Positions 9,148-17,335 of a stretch of 64,000 bases of DNA are shown here, in pieces (within the stretch, counting starts at the first letter, position 1; every line of letters begins with the position of its first letter). The position numbers and the translations under genes were made by a program. The notes under the pieces were generated by a model. That model saw only the letters and a program-made list of their open reading frames with translations. It made no database searches and had not been told where the DNA came from. The DNA is from Roseomonas marmotae (GTDB taxonomy: Bacteria; Pseudomonadota; Alphaproteobacteria; Acetobacterales; Acetobacteraceae), in the NCBI RefSeq assembly GCF_017654485.1, contig NZ_CP061091.1:3501233-3565232 (forward strand), given 5' to 3'.

Positions 9148-10595
9148 CGTGCCAGAGCCGGGTTGCCGGCGAGCGGGAAGACCTTGGCGGGATTGAGCAG
9201 CCAGGCCGGGTCGAAGGCGGATTTGATGCGGCGCTGCTGCGCCAGCTCATGTGGCTGGAACTGCACATCCATCAGGTCGCGCTTCTCGACACCCACGCCA
9301 TGCTCGCCGGTCAGGCAGCCGCCGACCTCGACGCAGAGCCTCAGGATATCCGCGCCGAAAGCCTCGGCCTTGCGGAAGCTCTCGGGGTCGTTGGCGTCGA
9401 ACATGATCAGCGGGTGCAGATTGCCGTCCCCGGCATGGAAGATATTGGCCACTTTCAGCCCGTAGGAATCCGACATCTCCTGCATCCGCCGCAGCACATT
9501 CGGCAGCTCCCCGGTGGGGATGGTGCCGTCCATGCACATATAGTCCGGGCTGATGCGGCCGACGGCGCCGAAAGCCCCCTTGCGGCCCTTCCAGATGGCC
9601 AGGGATTCCTCCGCCGTCTCCGCCACCCGCATGGAAATCGGGTCGAAGCGCGCGCAGATCTCCTTCAGCTTCGCCAGCAGGAAATCCTGCTCGGCGGTAT
9701 TGCCCTCCACCTCGATGATCAGCATGGCCTCGGCATCCAGCGGATAGCCGGCATGGGCGAAGGCCTCGCAGGCATGGATGGCGGGCCTGTCCATGAATTC
9801 CAACGCGACGGGGATGATGCCGCTGGAGATGATGGCATCCACCACCTGCCCCGCCACCTCGTTGCTGCGGAAGGCCGCCAGCATGGCGCGCGCGCCCTCG
9901 GCCGCGCGCAGAATGCGTACCGTCACCTCCGTGACGATGCCAAGCTGCCCCTCGCTGCCGGTGATCAGTCCCAGCCAGTCATAGCCTGCGGAATCGAGAT
10001 AGGCCCCGCCAATCTCCAGCACCTCGCCCTCGATGGTGACGAGCTTCACGCCGAGGAGGTTGTTGGCGGTGACACCGTATTTCAGGCAATGCGCCCCGCC
10101 CGAATTCATCATGACATTGCCGCCGATCATGCAGGCGAGCTGCGAGGAGGGATCGGGCGCGTAGAAGAACCCTTCCCCCGCCACCGCCTGGGTGATGCCG
10201 ATATTCGTCACCCCCGCCTGCACCACCGCGAAACGGTCCTCGTAGTCGATCTCCAGGATGCAGTTCATCCGCATCAGCCCGATGACCACGCCATCCTCCA
10301 GCGGCAGCGCGCCGCCGGAGAGGCTGGTGCCGGCGCCTCGCGGGACGATGCGGATGTTGTTGGCGTGGCAGTAGCGCATCACCGCCGCCACCTGCTCCGT
10401 CGTCTCGGGCAGCACCACGGCCAGGGGCGGCTGCCGGTAGGCGGAGAGGCCGTCGGTCTCATAGGGTTTCAGGCGGATGGGGTCGCCAATCACGCCTTCG
10501 CCGCGCGGGCCGGGGGGGACGATGGCCCGCAGGGCGTCCAGGATCTCAGCGCGGCGCGCCAGCACCGCCCGGTCGGGCGCGGGCAATTCGATCAT
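9144..10595 (-). CDS. glcD: Glycolate oxidase FAD-linked catalytic subunit
   Basis: A 483 aa subunit that oxidises glycolate (and often D-lactate) to glyoxylate. The FAD-binding type 4 motif PRGAGTSLSGGALP is near residue 85 and the C-terminal oxidase domain ends with HGVGVEKRD and the LLNPAKVFP segment. The start at 10595 (MIELPAPDRA) fits the family; an in-frame 24-residue extension to 10667 runs into the terminator region and is unlikely. It is the first gene of glcDEF. No glcC-type regulator is adjacent. Confidence 0.95.
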   Translation of the reverse strand: MIELPAPDRAVLARRAEILDALRAIVPPGPRGEGVIGDPIRLKPYETDGLSAYRQPPLAVVLPETTEQVAAVMRYCHANNIRIVPRGAGTSLSGGALPLEDGVVIGLMRMNCILEIDYEDRFAVVQAGVTNIGITQAVAGEGFFYAPDPSSQLACMIGGNVMMNSGGAHCLKYGVTANNLLGVKLVTIEGEVLEIGGAYLDSAGYDWLGLITGSEGQLGIVTEVTVRILRAAEGARAMLAAFRSNEVAGQVVDAIISSGIIPVALEFMDRPAIHACEAFAHAGYPLDAEAMLIIEVEGNTAEQDFLLAKLKEICARFDPISMRVAETAEESLAIWKGRKGAFGAVGRISPDYMCMDGTIPTGELPNVLRRMQEMSDSYGLKVANIFHAGDGNLHPLIMFDANDPESFRKAEAFGADILRLCVEVGGCLTGEHGVGVEKRDLMDVQFQPHELAQQRRIKSAFDPAWLLNPAKVFPLAGNPALAR

Positions 10596-10665
10596 CGGAC
10601 GTCCATCTTCCGTTCTCCCTGGCGGGAAGATGGCGCCAGGCCAGGGGCCAGGCAAGCGCGCACGC

Positions 10666-10704
10666 AAAAAGGGCGCCGCGGGGAAGCCCCGAGGCGCCTT
10701 TTTT
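10666..10704. terminator. Bidirectional terminator between rpmJ and glcD
   Basis: A long GC-rich stem (GGCGCC at 10672-10677 pairing with GGCGCC at 10693-10698, extended by a GCGGGG/CCCCG segment) is flanked by A5 on the left and T6 on the right. On the minus strand it would end rpmJ transcription before glcD. Confidence 0.85.
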
Positions 10705-10745
10705 GCCGAAGATTTCCACCCGCACAGGGCGGGTGGAACCCTGGT

Positions 10746-10871
10746 TCAGCCCTGGCGGGCCTTCATCCGGGGGTTCTTCTTGTTCAGCACGTACAAGCGG
10801 CCGCGGCGGCGGACCACCACGCAGTTCTTGTCGCGCGTCTTGGCGGACTTCAAGCTGTTACGGATCTTCAT
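10746..10871 (-). CDS. rpmJ: 50S ribosomal protein L36
   Basis: A 41 aa protein, [17 protein letters not shown] and onward, that matches the alphaproteobacterial L36 type. Basic throughout, it ends NPRMKARQG. It has the single Cys of this subtype rather than the four-Cys zinc ribbon, so it is the zinc-independent form. It is a lone gene closed by a strong terminator about 42 nt downstream. Confidence 0.95.
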   Translation of the reverse strand: MKIRNSLKSAKTRDKNCVVVRRRGRLYVLNKKNPRMKARQG

Positions 10872-10900
10872 GGCCAACCTCGGTCGCGAGGGGGCCGCCT

Positions 10901-11863
10901 TTACGGGCTGGCGGGACGGGAGTCAACCATTCGCGACCCGGTTCCTGCCCCGCCCGCCGCGATCGCCTCACCGATCACCGGCGCCAGGCTGCGGAACTCG
11001 GCGGCGCGGGGGGAGCGCGCGCGCCAGGCGAGGCCCAGGCTGCGGCCCGTCACCTGCCCCGCCGGCGCCTCCACGGGCCGCAGTACCACGGAAGTTCCAG
11101 CCAGCACACCTCCCGTCACGGCGAGGCGCGGCAGCAGCGTCACGCCCAGGCCCCCCGCCACCATCTGCACCAGCGTATGCAGGCTGGTGGCCGCGAAGGC
11201 ATCGCCTCCCGCCCCCGGCAGACCGCAGGCGGAGAGTGCCTGATCCCGCAGGCAATGCCCGTCCTCCAGCAGCAGCAGCCGCTCGCCGCCCAGGGCGGAG
11301 AGGGGGACCTGGGCATGTTCCAGCAGCCGGTGCTCCTGCGGCAGGGCCGCCATGAAGGGGTCCTCGGCGATTCGCAGCGTCTCCAGCTCCGGCAGGGCGG
11401 CCGGCAGCGCCAGCAGGAGCAGGTCCAGCCGGCCACCCTGGAGGTCCTCGGCCAGCCGGTCGGTCAGGTCCTCCCGCAGCCAGAGCCGCAGCCGCGGGAA
11501 GGCACGGCGCAGCGCCGGCATCAGCCGGGGCAGCAGGAAGGGACCGATGGTCGGGATGATGCCGAGCCGCAGCGGCCCGGTCAGCGGGTCCCGCGCCGCC
11601 CCCGCCGTCTCCGCCACCGCCGAGAGTGCGGAGAGCGCCGCCCGCGCCCGGCCCACCAGTTCCAGCCCCAGCGGCGTGAAGACCGGGCGCTTGGCCGGCC
11701 CCCGCTCCAGGATCGCCGCATCGAGCTGACGCTCCAGGGCGATGATGCCGGCGGAAAGGGTGGATTGCGTGACGGCGCAGGCAGTCGCCGCGCGGCCGAA
11801 ATGGCCGAGATCGGCCAATGCCACGAGGTAGCGGAGCTGCTGTGGGCTGGGGAGCGGCGTCAT
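10901..11863 (-). CDS. oxyR: Hydrogen peroxide sensor LysR-type regulator OxyR
   Basis: A 320 aa LysR-family regulator. The N-terminal winged helix-turn-helix (residues 5-64) is followed by a substrate-binding-like domain. Cys204 and Cys213 in [16 protein letters not shown] are spaced 9 residues apart, as are the redox cysteines 199 and 208 of E. coli OxyR. This supports a peroxide sensor rather than a generic LysR. It is divergent from ahpC, its expected target, with inverted repeats in the shared region. The last 20 or so residues are disordered. Confidence 0.93.
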   Translation of the reverse strand: MTPLPSPQQLRYLVALADLGHFGRAATACAVTQSTLSAGIIALERQLDAAILERGPAKRPVFTPLGLELVGRARAALSALSAVAETAGAARDPLTGPLRLGIIPTIGPFLLPRLMPALRRAFPRLRLWLREDLTDRLAEDLQGGRLDLLLLALPAALPELETLRIAEDPFMAALPQEHRLLEHAQVPLSALGGERLLLLEDGHCLRDQALSACGLPGAGGDAFAATSLHTLVQMVAGGLGVTLLPRLAVTGGVLAGTSVVLRPVEAPAGQVTGRSLGLAWRARSPRAAEFRSLAPVIGEAIAAGGAGTGSRMVDSRPASP

Positions 11864-11870
11864 CGATCAA

Positions 11871-11927
11871 GCCAATGGTTTTGTCGAAAACTATTCATTG
11901 GCACATGTGTGCAGCGCACACCATAAC
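11871..11927 (+). promoter_or_regulatory. Probable OxyR operator and ahpC promoter
   Basis: Between the divergent oxyR and ahpC starts there are nested dyads: GCCAATG (11871-11877) with CATTGGC (11896-11902), and inside it GTTTT/AAAAC around GTCG. A third palindrome, TGTGC-AGC-GCACA, lies at 11908-11920. A -35-like TTGGCA (11898-11903) and a -10-like CATAAC (11922-11927) are 18 nt apart. The large dyad overlaps the -35 box, the usual place for an activating LysR protein. Assignment to OxyR is by position and family, not by a consensus match. Confidence 0.6.
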
Positions 11928-11991
11928 AGCAAGGCCGGTAGAAAAGCTTCGACTTGGCTGCCGCCTGGCTCAACAACTCGGGGATCTCTGC

Positions 11992-12564
11992 ATGCTGACC
12001 GTGGGTGACAAGTTTCCGTCCTTCAAGCTGACCGCCGTCAAGGGTGGCCCGGAGGGCCTGGAAGGCCCGGGCAAGTCCTTCACCGAGATCTCCAACGAGT
12101 CCGATGCCGGCAAGTGGAAGATCGTCTTCTTCTGGCCGAAGGATTTCACCTTCATCTGCCCGACCGAGATCGCGGCCTTCGGCAAGCTGAAGGGCGAGTT
12201 CGAGGACCGTGACGCGGTGGTCTACGGCGCCTCCACGGACAGCGAGTTCGTGCACCTGAACTGGCGCGTCTACAACAAGGACATCAACGACCTGCCGATC
12301 GCCATGCTGGCGGACACCAAGCGCGAGCTGTCCACCGCGCTCGGCATCCTCGACAAGAACGAGGGCGTGGCCCTGCGCGCCACCTTCATCGTCGACCCCG
12401 AGGGCACGATCCAGTGGGCCTCGGTGAACGGCCTGAACGTCGGCCGCAACCCGCAGGAAGTGCTGCGCGTGCTGGACGCGCTGCAGACGGACGAGCTCTG
12501 CCCCTGCAACTGGAACAAGGGCACTGAGACCCTGAAGCCGGAAGAGCTGTTCCAGGCCGCCTGA
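11992..12564 (+). CDS. ahpC: Alkyl hydroperoxide reductase AhpC, peroxiredoxin
   Basis: A 190 aa 2-Cys peroxiredoxin. The peroxidatic Cys56 is in FTFICPTE and the C-terminal cysteines 170 and 172 are in DELCPCNW. A paired C-terminal CxC of this kind is known from the mycobacterial AhpC that is reduced by AhpD rather than AhpF, and ahpD does follow. The start at 11992 has CGGGGAT about 8 nt upstream; the longer open frame runs through the regulatory region. Confidence 0.95.
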   Translation: MLTVGDKFPSFKLTAVKGGPEGLEGPGKSFTEISNESDAGKWKIVFFWPKDFTFICPTEIAAFGKLKGEFEDRDAVVYGASTDSEFVHLNWRVYNKDINDLPIAMLADTKRELSTALGILDKNEGVALRATFIVDPEGTIQWASVNGLNVGRNPQEVLRVLDALQTDELCPCNWNKGTETLKPEELFQAA

Positions 12565-12580
12565 TCCAGGTCCGGCTGCG

Positions 12581-12609
12581 CCGGCGGGGTCCATCTTCTG
12601 CCCCGCCGG
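12581..12609 (+). other. Hairpin between ahpC and ahpD
   Basis: Nine-base arms CCGGCGGGG and CCCCGCCGG separated by 11 nt, with no T tract. Probably an mRNA stability or partial read-through element that sets the ahpC:ahpD ratio, rather than a full terminator. Confidence 0.45.
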
Positions 12610-12724
12610 CCATCGCGCCCCTCCTTTTCCAGGGGACGCAATGCGCCAAGCCGGCCGCTTCTTGCGGCCGGCCCGGCCCACCGCCACATCCGCATCACCG
12701 ATCGAGACCGGAGTATCCCTTCGC

Positions 12725-13258
12725 ATGTCGCTGGAAGCCCTGCGTAACCGCCTGCCCGAATACGCCAAGGACCTGAAGCTGAACCTCGGCAGCCTCGCGG
12801 CCGAGCCGGCGCTGGACCAGCAGAAGCTGGCGGGCACCTTCGTGGCCAGCGCCATCGCGAGCCGCAATGCCGAGGTGATCAAGGCCATGGTCGCCGAATT
12901 CGGTCCCAAGCTCTCGCCCGAGGCGCTGACGGCGGCCAAGGCCTCCGCCGCCATCATGGGCATGAACAACATCTACTACCGCTTCGTGCACCTGGTGGGC
13001 GGCGACTACGGCACCATGCCGGCCAAGCTTCGCATGAACATCATCGGCCGCCCGGGCGTGGAGAAGGTGGATTTCGAGCTCTGGTCGCTCGCCGTCTCCG
13101 CCATCAACGGCTGCGGCATGTGCATGGAGAGCCATGAAAAGGTTGTGAAGCATGGCGGCCTGACCAGCGAGCAGGTGCAGGCCGCGGTGCGCATCGCCTC
13201 CGTCGTGCACGCCGTCGCCGGTGTGCTGGAGGCCGAGGACGCCCTTTCCGCCGCCTGA
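12725..13258 (+). CDS. ahpD: Alkylhydroperoxidase AhpD
   Basis: A 177 aa AhpD-fold protein that reduces AhpC through a CxxC pair. The active motif is CGMCMESHE with Cys130, Cys133 and His137, and Glu118 lies upstream. These positions equal the catalytic residues reported for the Mycobacterium tuberculosis enzyme, except that position 132 is Met here and not His. It lies 160 bp after ahpC in the same direction and forms the AhpC/AhpD couple. A hairpin terminator follows. Confidence 0.93.
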   Translation: MSLEALRNRLPEYAKDLKLNLGSLAAEPALDQQKLAGTFVASAIASRNAEVIKAMVAEFGPKLSPEALTAAKASAAIMGMNNIYYRFVHLVGGDYGTMPAKLRMNIIGRPGVEKVDFELWSLAVSAINGCGMCMESHEKVVKHGGLTSEQVQAAVRIASVVHAVAGVLEAEDALSAA

Positions 13259-13300
13259 GCCCCCCTCGCGCCGCATAAGCGGCGGCTTGGCTGGAGATAC

Positions 13301-13330
13301 ACAAGGCCTGCAACTCGCAGGCCTTGTTTG
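13301..13330 (+). terminator. Terminator after ahpD
   Basis: A 10-base stem ACAAGGCCTG/CAGGCCTTGT with a 7 nt loop, followed by TTG. The T tract is weak but the stem is perfect. Confidence 0.65.
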
Positions 13331-13426
13331 CATTAAGGGGTTGGGAATGCCGATACGGTATGCAGATTCCGCATCGGCCCTTGAACTGAGTGCATTGGGA
13401 TTTTGTGCTGCACCGCGAAAAACCAC

Positions 13427-13455
13427 TTGCACACGAATGAGTTCATGCGTAAGTT
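13427..13455 (+). promoter_or_regulatory. Probable promoter of the small RNA
   Basis: TTGCAC (13427-13432), 17 nt spacer, TAAGTT (13450-13455). The predicted RNA start is about 13462. A second weaker pair begins at TTGAAC (13381) and would give a longer transcript. Confidence 0.5.
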
Positions 13456-13461
13456 CCCTCT

Positions 13462-13541
13462 CGCAGCAACGCACTGCGTTGTTGTCTTTCTTGGACGTTT
13501 CCTCCCTAAACTCGGCGGTGCTTCGGCACCGCCTTTTTTTT
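13462..13541 (+). ncRNA. Candidate Hfq-dependent trans-acting small RNA (AbcR/ar15-like)
   Basis: About 80 nt with no sensible reading frame. It has a small internal hairpin (CAACGC at 13467-13472 with GCGTTG at 13476-13481), then a single-stranded pyrimidine-rich segment with TTTCCTCCCT (13499-13507 region) that can pair with Shine-Dalgarno sites. It ends in a perfect terminator: GGCGGTGC, UUCG tetraloop, GCACCGCC, then eight Ts. A good promoter stands upstream. The layout of a C/U-rich anti-SD loop before a UUCG terminator is that of alphaproteobacterial Hfq sRNAs such as AbcR. I recognise this by pattern only. Confidence 0.65.
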
Positions 13542-13560
13542 GATCTGCGCGGGCCGCGCG

Positions 13561-14124
13561 TCAGCGCTCCCAGATCTGCGCCTCCGTCCAGCCGAGCTCC
13601 GTGAACTCCGCGGCCCTGAGCGGCGCCTCCCCTTCCGAAAAGAATTCATCCAGCTGCGGCGGCTGCACTGAGGTATCGCTGAGCATGGCATGCGCCTGCC
13701 CGCGATGATGGATCTGGTGCTGGAAGAGATGCAGCAGCAGCCGGTCCGCCCGCTCCCGCTGCTGGTGGCTGCCGCGATGGACGGTGATGATCCGCTCCAC
13801 CCTCGAATCGTCCAGGGCCTCGCACCAGGCGATGAGCCTCCGGTCCATCTCCGCCTGCGCTGGCCGTAGATCCGCCATATTCGGGCAGGGAATCCGTTCC
13901 GCCCAGGCGACGGGGCCGAGGCTGCCGCCTTCCAGCGCATCGATATAGAAGCGGTCGACGATGAGGATGTGGTTGAGCGTCGCCTGGATGGAGGGGAAGA
14001 AGCCTGCCCGCTCCGCCGCGAATTCCTCCTGGCTCAATCGCGCGCAGGCGCTCAGCAGCCGGTGGTTCGCCCAGGCATTGTTATAGGCCATGGCCCGCAG
14101 GGCCAGCAGCAGCGAGGCAGGCAT
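13561..14124 (-). CDS. DinB family protein
   Basis: A 187 aa four-helix DinB/YfiT-type protein. The metal-binding histidine pattern of the family is present: His in NHILIVDRFY and His residues in FQHQIHHRGQAH near residue 140. Members are usually metal-dependent transferases for low-molecular-weight thiols or uncharacterised. The start at 14124 has GGGAG 10 nt upstream; the ATG at 14133 is only 1 nt from that site. It is convergent with the small RNA, whose terminator ends 19 nt from its stop. Confidence 0.85.
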   Translation of the reverse strand: MPASLLLALRAMAYNNAWANHRLLSACARLSQEEFAAERAGFFPSIQATLNHILIVDRFYIDALEGGSLGPVAWAERIPCPNMADLRPAQAEMDRRLIAWCEALDDSRVERIITVHRGSHQQRERADRLLLHLFQHQIHHRGQAHAMLSDTSVQPPQLDEFFSEGEAPLRAAEFTELGWTEAQIWER

Positions 14125-14175
14125 CGGGCGCATACTCCCTGAAAATGCCCCGCCCCTGAGAATGCTGGCGCGGAG

Positions 14176-15054
14176 TCAGTTCCGCAGCAGGCTCCAGTCG
14201 GTCCTCGCCAGCCGGGCGATCAACCGGGTCAGGTCAGCCCGCAGCCGCACCATGCCAGGCGAACGCTCGATGGCGGCCTCGTTCATGTAGAGACCGCGTG
14301 CCAGCTCGATCTGCAGCACATGCACCTGCTCGCGCGGGCGGCCATAATGGCGCGTGACATAACCCCCGGCATAGGGATCGTTGCGCCTCACCCGGTAGCC
14401 GAAGCCGCCCAGCACCTCCTCGATGAGCCGCACAGCACGGGGAGCGCAGGCCGTGCCATGCGCGTCACCCAGAACGATATCGGGCGCCGCCGCGCCATGC
14501 ACGGGGTGGGTCGGCATGGAATGGCAGTCGATCAGCAGGCAGGCACCGAACTGCGCTTTGGTCTCGGCGATCAGCCGCCCCAGCGCGGCGTGATAGGGAT
14601 GCCAGCAGCGCTGGATGCGTGCCTCCACCGCGCTGAAGGAAAGGCGGCTGCGATAGACCGGCTCCCCGCTGGCGACGATCCTGGCCACCGTGCCCAGCCC
14701 CGCCCCCACGCGCGGGCTGGCGGTATTCACCCAGGGCGGCAGCGGCCCGTCGAACATGGCGGGGTCCAGCTCCCAGGCCTCGCGATTGGCATCGCAGTAG
14801 ACGCGCGGGAAGGTCGCGGCGACCAGCGGCGCGCCGTGGTCGGGCGCGGCCGCGAAAAGCTCATCGACGAAGCTGTCCTCCGACCGGCGGACGGAAAGCG
14901 CGTCCAGCCGGCTCTCCGCCAGGAATTCCGGCGGGTAGCAGCGGCCGGAATGCGGCGAGGCGAAAACCAGCGGCACCGTCTGGCGGGACGGGCGGAGGAG
15001 GAGCACGGGCTCGGGGCGGTTGTCCCCAGCGATAACCGGAAGCGGCAGGTCCAT
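14176..15054 (-). CDS. N-formylglutamate amidohydrolase family protein
   Basis: A 292 aa protein of the FGase family, which hydrolyses N-formyl-L-glutamate and related amides. Typical segments are FASPHSGRCYP at the N-terminus, DSFVDELF, and the metal-site region LLIDCHSMP with the following histidines. No other histidine-degradation (hut) genes are adjacent, so the true substrate may differ. It lies directly downstream of nothing obvious on the minus strand and is probably a single gene. Confidence 0.88.
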   Translation of the reverse strand: MDLPLPVIAGDNRPEPVLLLRPSRQTVPLVFASPHSGRCYPPEFLAESRLDALSVRRSEDSFVDELFAAAPDHGAPLVAATFPRVYCDANREAWELDPAMFDGPLPPWVNTASPRVGAGLGTVARIVASGEPVYRSRLSFSAVEARIQRCWHPYHAALGRLIAETKAQFGACLLIDCHSMPTHPVHGAAAPDIVLGDAHGTACAPRAVRLIEEVLGGFGYRVRRNDPYAGGYVTRHYGRPREQVHVLQIELARGLYMNEAAIERSPGMVRLRADLTRLIARLARTDWSLLRN

Positions 15055-15173
15055 GATTCCGACTGATCAAGCCATACCCATGGGCCGCTGTCACCCGCCC
15101 CATTCATTCTTTCCTGCCGCAACCCCTCTTGCCTCCCGGCCACAGCCGGGCTAGAGACGGCGCCCTACCGGAT

Positions 15174-15248
15174 GGGCGCGTAGCTCAGCGGGAGAGCGTC
15201 CCCCTGACACGGGGAAGGTCACAGGTTCAATCCCTGTCGCGCCCACCA
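15174..15248 (+). tRNA. tRNA-Val (anticodon GAC)
   Basis: The 7 bp acceptor stem GGGCGCG/CGCGCCC, the D arm TAGCTCAGC, the anticodon stem CCCCT/GGGGA around loop CTGACAC with anticodon GAC, and the T arm with GGTTCAATCC are all present. The 3' CCA is encoded. Confidence 0.97.
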
Positions 15249-15268
15249 TCCGGTTCTCCCCACAAAAT

Positions 15269-16327
15269 TCATCGCCCGACCGGCTGCGGCAAAGCCAAGC
15301 CATGGCGCGCGCCCAGTTCCGCCAGCGGGCCGCTGATGCGCTCGGCCAGCGGCACACCCTCCGCCAGCGCCTGACGCTTCAGCGCCAGCCCCTTCTGGCC
15401 GGGCACGCGCACCGGCGGCATGCCCGGACGGGGCGCCGCGGCGCGGCAGGCGGCGGCGGTATGGCCGGTCTGGCGCGTGAAGGCATCCAGCCCCGCGAAG
15501 GCGCCGGGGTCGATCACCTGCAGGAAGAGCGCCGCGCGCATCCCCGCCGTGCCTTCCACCCGGCCACGGCCGGACAGGCCCTGGGTCAGCGCCTCCGTCA
15601 TCAGCGCCTGGGCATAGCCCTTCTGGCCGTGGTCCAGCCCGCCGGTCGGCAGGATGGTGCCACCCCGGTTCAGCACCGCCGGATCGCGGGAGGGATTGCC
15701 CTCGGCGTCCAGCAGCCAGTCATGTTCGAACTTCGCCCCTTCCCTGGCCATGCGCTGGCTGAGGTTCATGGTGGTGATGGAGGCGCTGATATCCAGCACC
15801 ACCGGCTCCTCCCCTGTCGGCCAGGCGGCCGAGACGGGGTCCGGCGCCAGCACGCCCTGCCTTCCACCGAAGGGCGCGACGCCGGAATTGCCGGGCGCGC
15901 TGCTGTGCAGGATGGCCATCAGCCCGCGCTCCGCCGCGCGCAGCGGATAGACGGCCAGGCAGCCGATATGGTGGCTCTCCCCGATAGCGATGCTGACGGT
16001 GCCGTATTGGCCGACGCGGTCGAAGGCCGTCTCCAGCGCCTTCATCACCAGCCAGGCGCCGGGCAGGCCGCGCCCGTTCCAGGCGAGGCAGGCGCCGCGA
16101 TCGGAGAGCACCTCCGGCTCCCCATCCGTCCGCAGGATTCCGGTGGGGATGTCCTCGATATATTTGGGCGCCAGCGCCAGGCCATGGGTGACATGGCCCA
16201 GCAGGTCGGCCTCCACCAGCACCTCCGCCATCACGGCCGCCTTGTCCGGCGCCACGCCTTCGCGGGCGAAGAGGTCGCTGGCGAAGCCGCGCAGCGCGGC
16301 GGCATCGTAACGGGGATCCTGGCTCAT
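15269..16327 (-). CDS. Malate/L-lactate dehydrogenase family oxidoreductase
   Basis: A 352 aa protein of the Ldh_2 (YlbC/ComC/MdhII) family of NAD(P)-dependent 2-hydroxyacid or imino-acid oxidoreductases. Typical motifs are HVTHGLAL, the catalytic-region GESHHIGCLAVYPL, and DPVSAAWPTG. Substrates in this family include malate, lactate, ureidoglycolate and delta-1-piperideine-2-carboxylate, and sequence alone does not decide. Translation starts at MSQDPRYD with GGGCAGG directly before; the 15-residue upstream extension is unlikely. Confidence 0.88.
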   Translation of the reverse strand: MSQDPRYDAAALRGFASDLFAREGVAPDKAAVMAEVLVEADLLGHVTHGLALAPKYIEDIPTGILRTDGEPEVLSDRGACLAWNGRGLPGAWLVMKALETAFDRVGQYGTVSIAIGESHHIGCLAVYPLRAAERGLMAILHSSAPGNSGVAPFGGRQGVLAPDPVSAAWPTGEEPVVLDISASITTMNLSQRMAREGAKFEHDWLLDAEGNPSRDPAVLNRGGTILPTGGLDHGQKGYAQALMTEALTQGLSGRGRVEGTAGMRAALFLQVIDPGAFAGLDAFTRQTGHTAAACRAAAPRPGMPPVRVPGQKGLALKRQALAEGVPLAERISGPLAELGARHGLALPQPVGR

Positions 16328-16406
16328 CCTGCCCTGGTCTTTCCTGTTTGTTTCCCGACGGACAGGATGCACGCCCCGCGACCGGGCGCCAACCCGGGCG
16401 GGCCGG

Positions 16407-17096
16407 TCAGGCGGCGCCGAAGACCTCCGTCCAGCAGGATTTCAGGGCCGCGTCCACCTCGTCCATCGTGGCGGTGACACCGAGGTCCCAGAGGCTGGTG
16501 ACGCCATGCTCGCGGATGCCGCAGGGCACGATGCCGCCAAAGTGGCTGAGGTCCGGCTCCACGTTCAGGGAGATGCCGTGCCAGCTGACCCAGCGCGTGA
16601 CGCGCACGCCGATGGCGCCGATCTTGGATTCGCCGCCGCGCTTCGGGTCGGCCACCCAGATGCCGACGCGCCCCTCGCGCCGCTCGCCCCGCACGTTGAA
16701 GCGCTCCAGCGTGCGGATCATCCATTCCTCCAGCCCATGCACATAGGCGCGGATGTCGCGGGCGGGGACGGTGCCGTGCGGGCGCGTCAGGTCCAGCATG
16801 ACATAGCCCGTGCGCTGCCCCGGGCCGTGATAGGTCCATTGCCCGCCCCGCCCGGCGGCATAGGTCGGGAACCGCGCCTCGGTCAGCCCCTCCGGCGTGG
16901 CGGAGGTGCCGGCGGTATAGGTGGGCGGGTGCTCGACCAGCCAGACCTGCTCGGCGGCCTCGCCGGCGCGGATGGCGGCGATGCGCGATTCCATGGCAGC
17001 GAGGGCCACCGGATAGTCGGTCAGCCCCTCCTCGATGCGCCATTCCAACGGCAGGACCGGGTTTGGAGCGGAAGATGTCAGAATATCGTCGGTCAT
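16407..17096 (-). CDS. lipB: Octanoyltransferase LipB
   Basis: A 229 aa enzyme that moves octanoyl from acyl carrier protein to the lipoyl domains of target enzymes, the first step of lipoate synthesis. Key residues are visible: Lys158 in [10 protein letters not shown] and the acyl-accepting Cys192 in [11 protein letters not shown]. The [12 protein letters not shown] segment is the signature motif. The gene is divergent from tRNA-Leu. Confidence 0.96.
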   Translation of the reverse strand: MTDDILTSSAPNPVLPLEWRIEEGLTDYPVALAAMESRIAAIRAGEAAEQVWLVEHPPTYTAGTSATPEGLTEARFPTYAAGRGGQWTYHGPGQRTGYVMLDLTRPHGTVPARDIRAYVHGLEEWMIRTLERFNVRGERREGRVGIWVADPKRGGESKIGAIGVRVTRWVSWHGISLNVEPDLSHFGGIVPCGIREHGVTSLWDLGVTATMDEVDAALKSCWTEVFGAA

Positions 17097-17167
17097 GCTC
17101 GGTCGGGTTGTTGATGCGGGAAGAAAGCTGGGGTATAGCCCGCGCCCTATCGTTGACTATCCCATGT

Positions 17168-17250
17168 GCGGTCATGGCGGAATGGTAGACGCGCCAGCTT
17201 GAGGTGCTGGTGGGGGAAACCCCGTGGAAGTTCGAATCTTCTTGACCGCA
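17168..17250 (+). tRNA. tRNA-Leu (anticodon GAG)
   Basis: The 83 nt acceptor stem GCGGTCA/TGACCGC closes a tRNA with a long variable arm typical of tRNA-Leu. The anticodon loop CTTGAGG gives GAG. Discriminator base is A and CCA is not encoded. Confidence 0.97.
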
Positions 17251-17335
17251 TTTTCCTGATCTCGCCCCGCAGGCATCCCGGGTCCGGCCCTCCGCCTGCT
17301 CCGGCCACCCGTCCCTGGGGCACCCAGAGGACCCG

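Noticed and set aside
9012..11243. A 743-codon open frame opposite glcE, glcD and rpmJ
   Set aside because: It crosses three well-supported genes and a terminator and has shadow composition.
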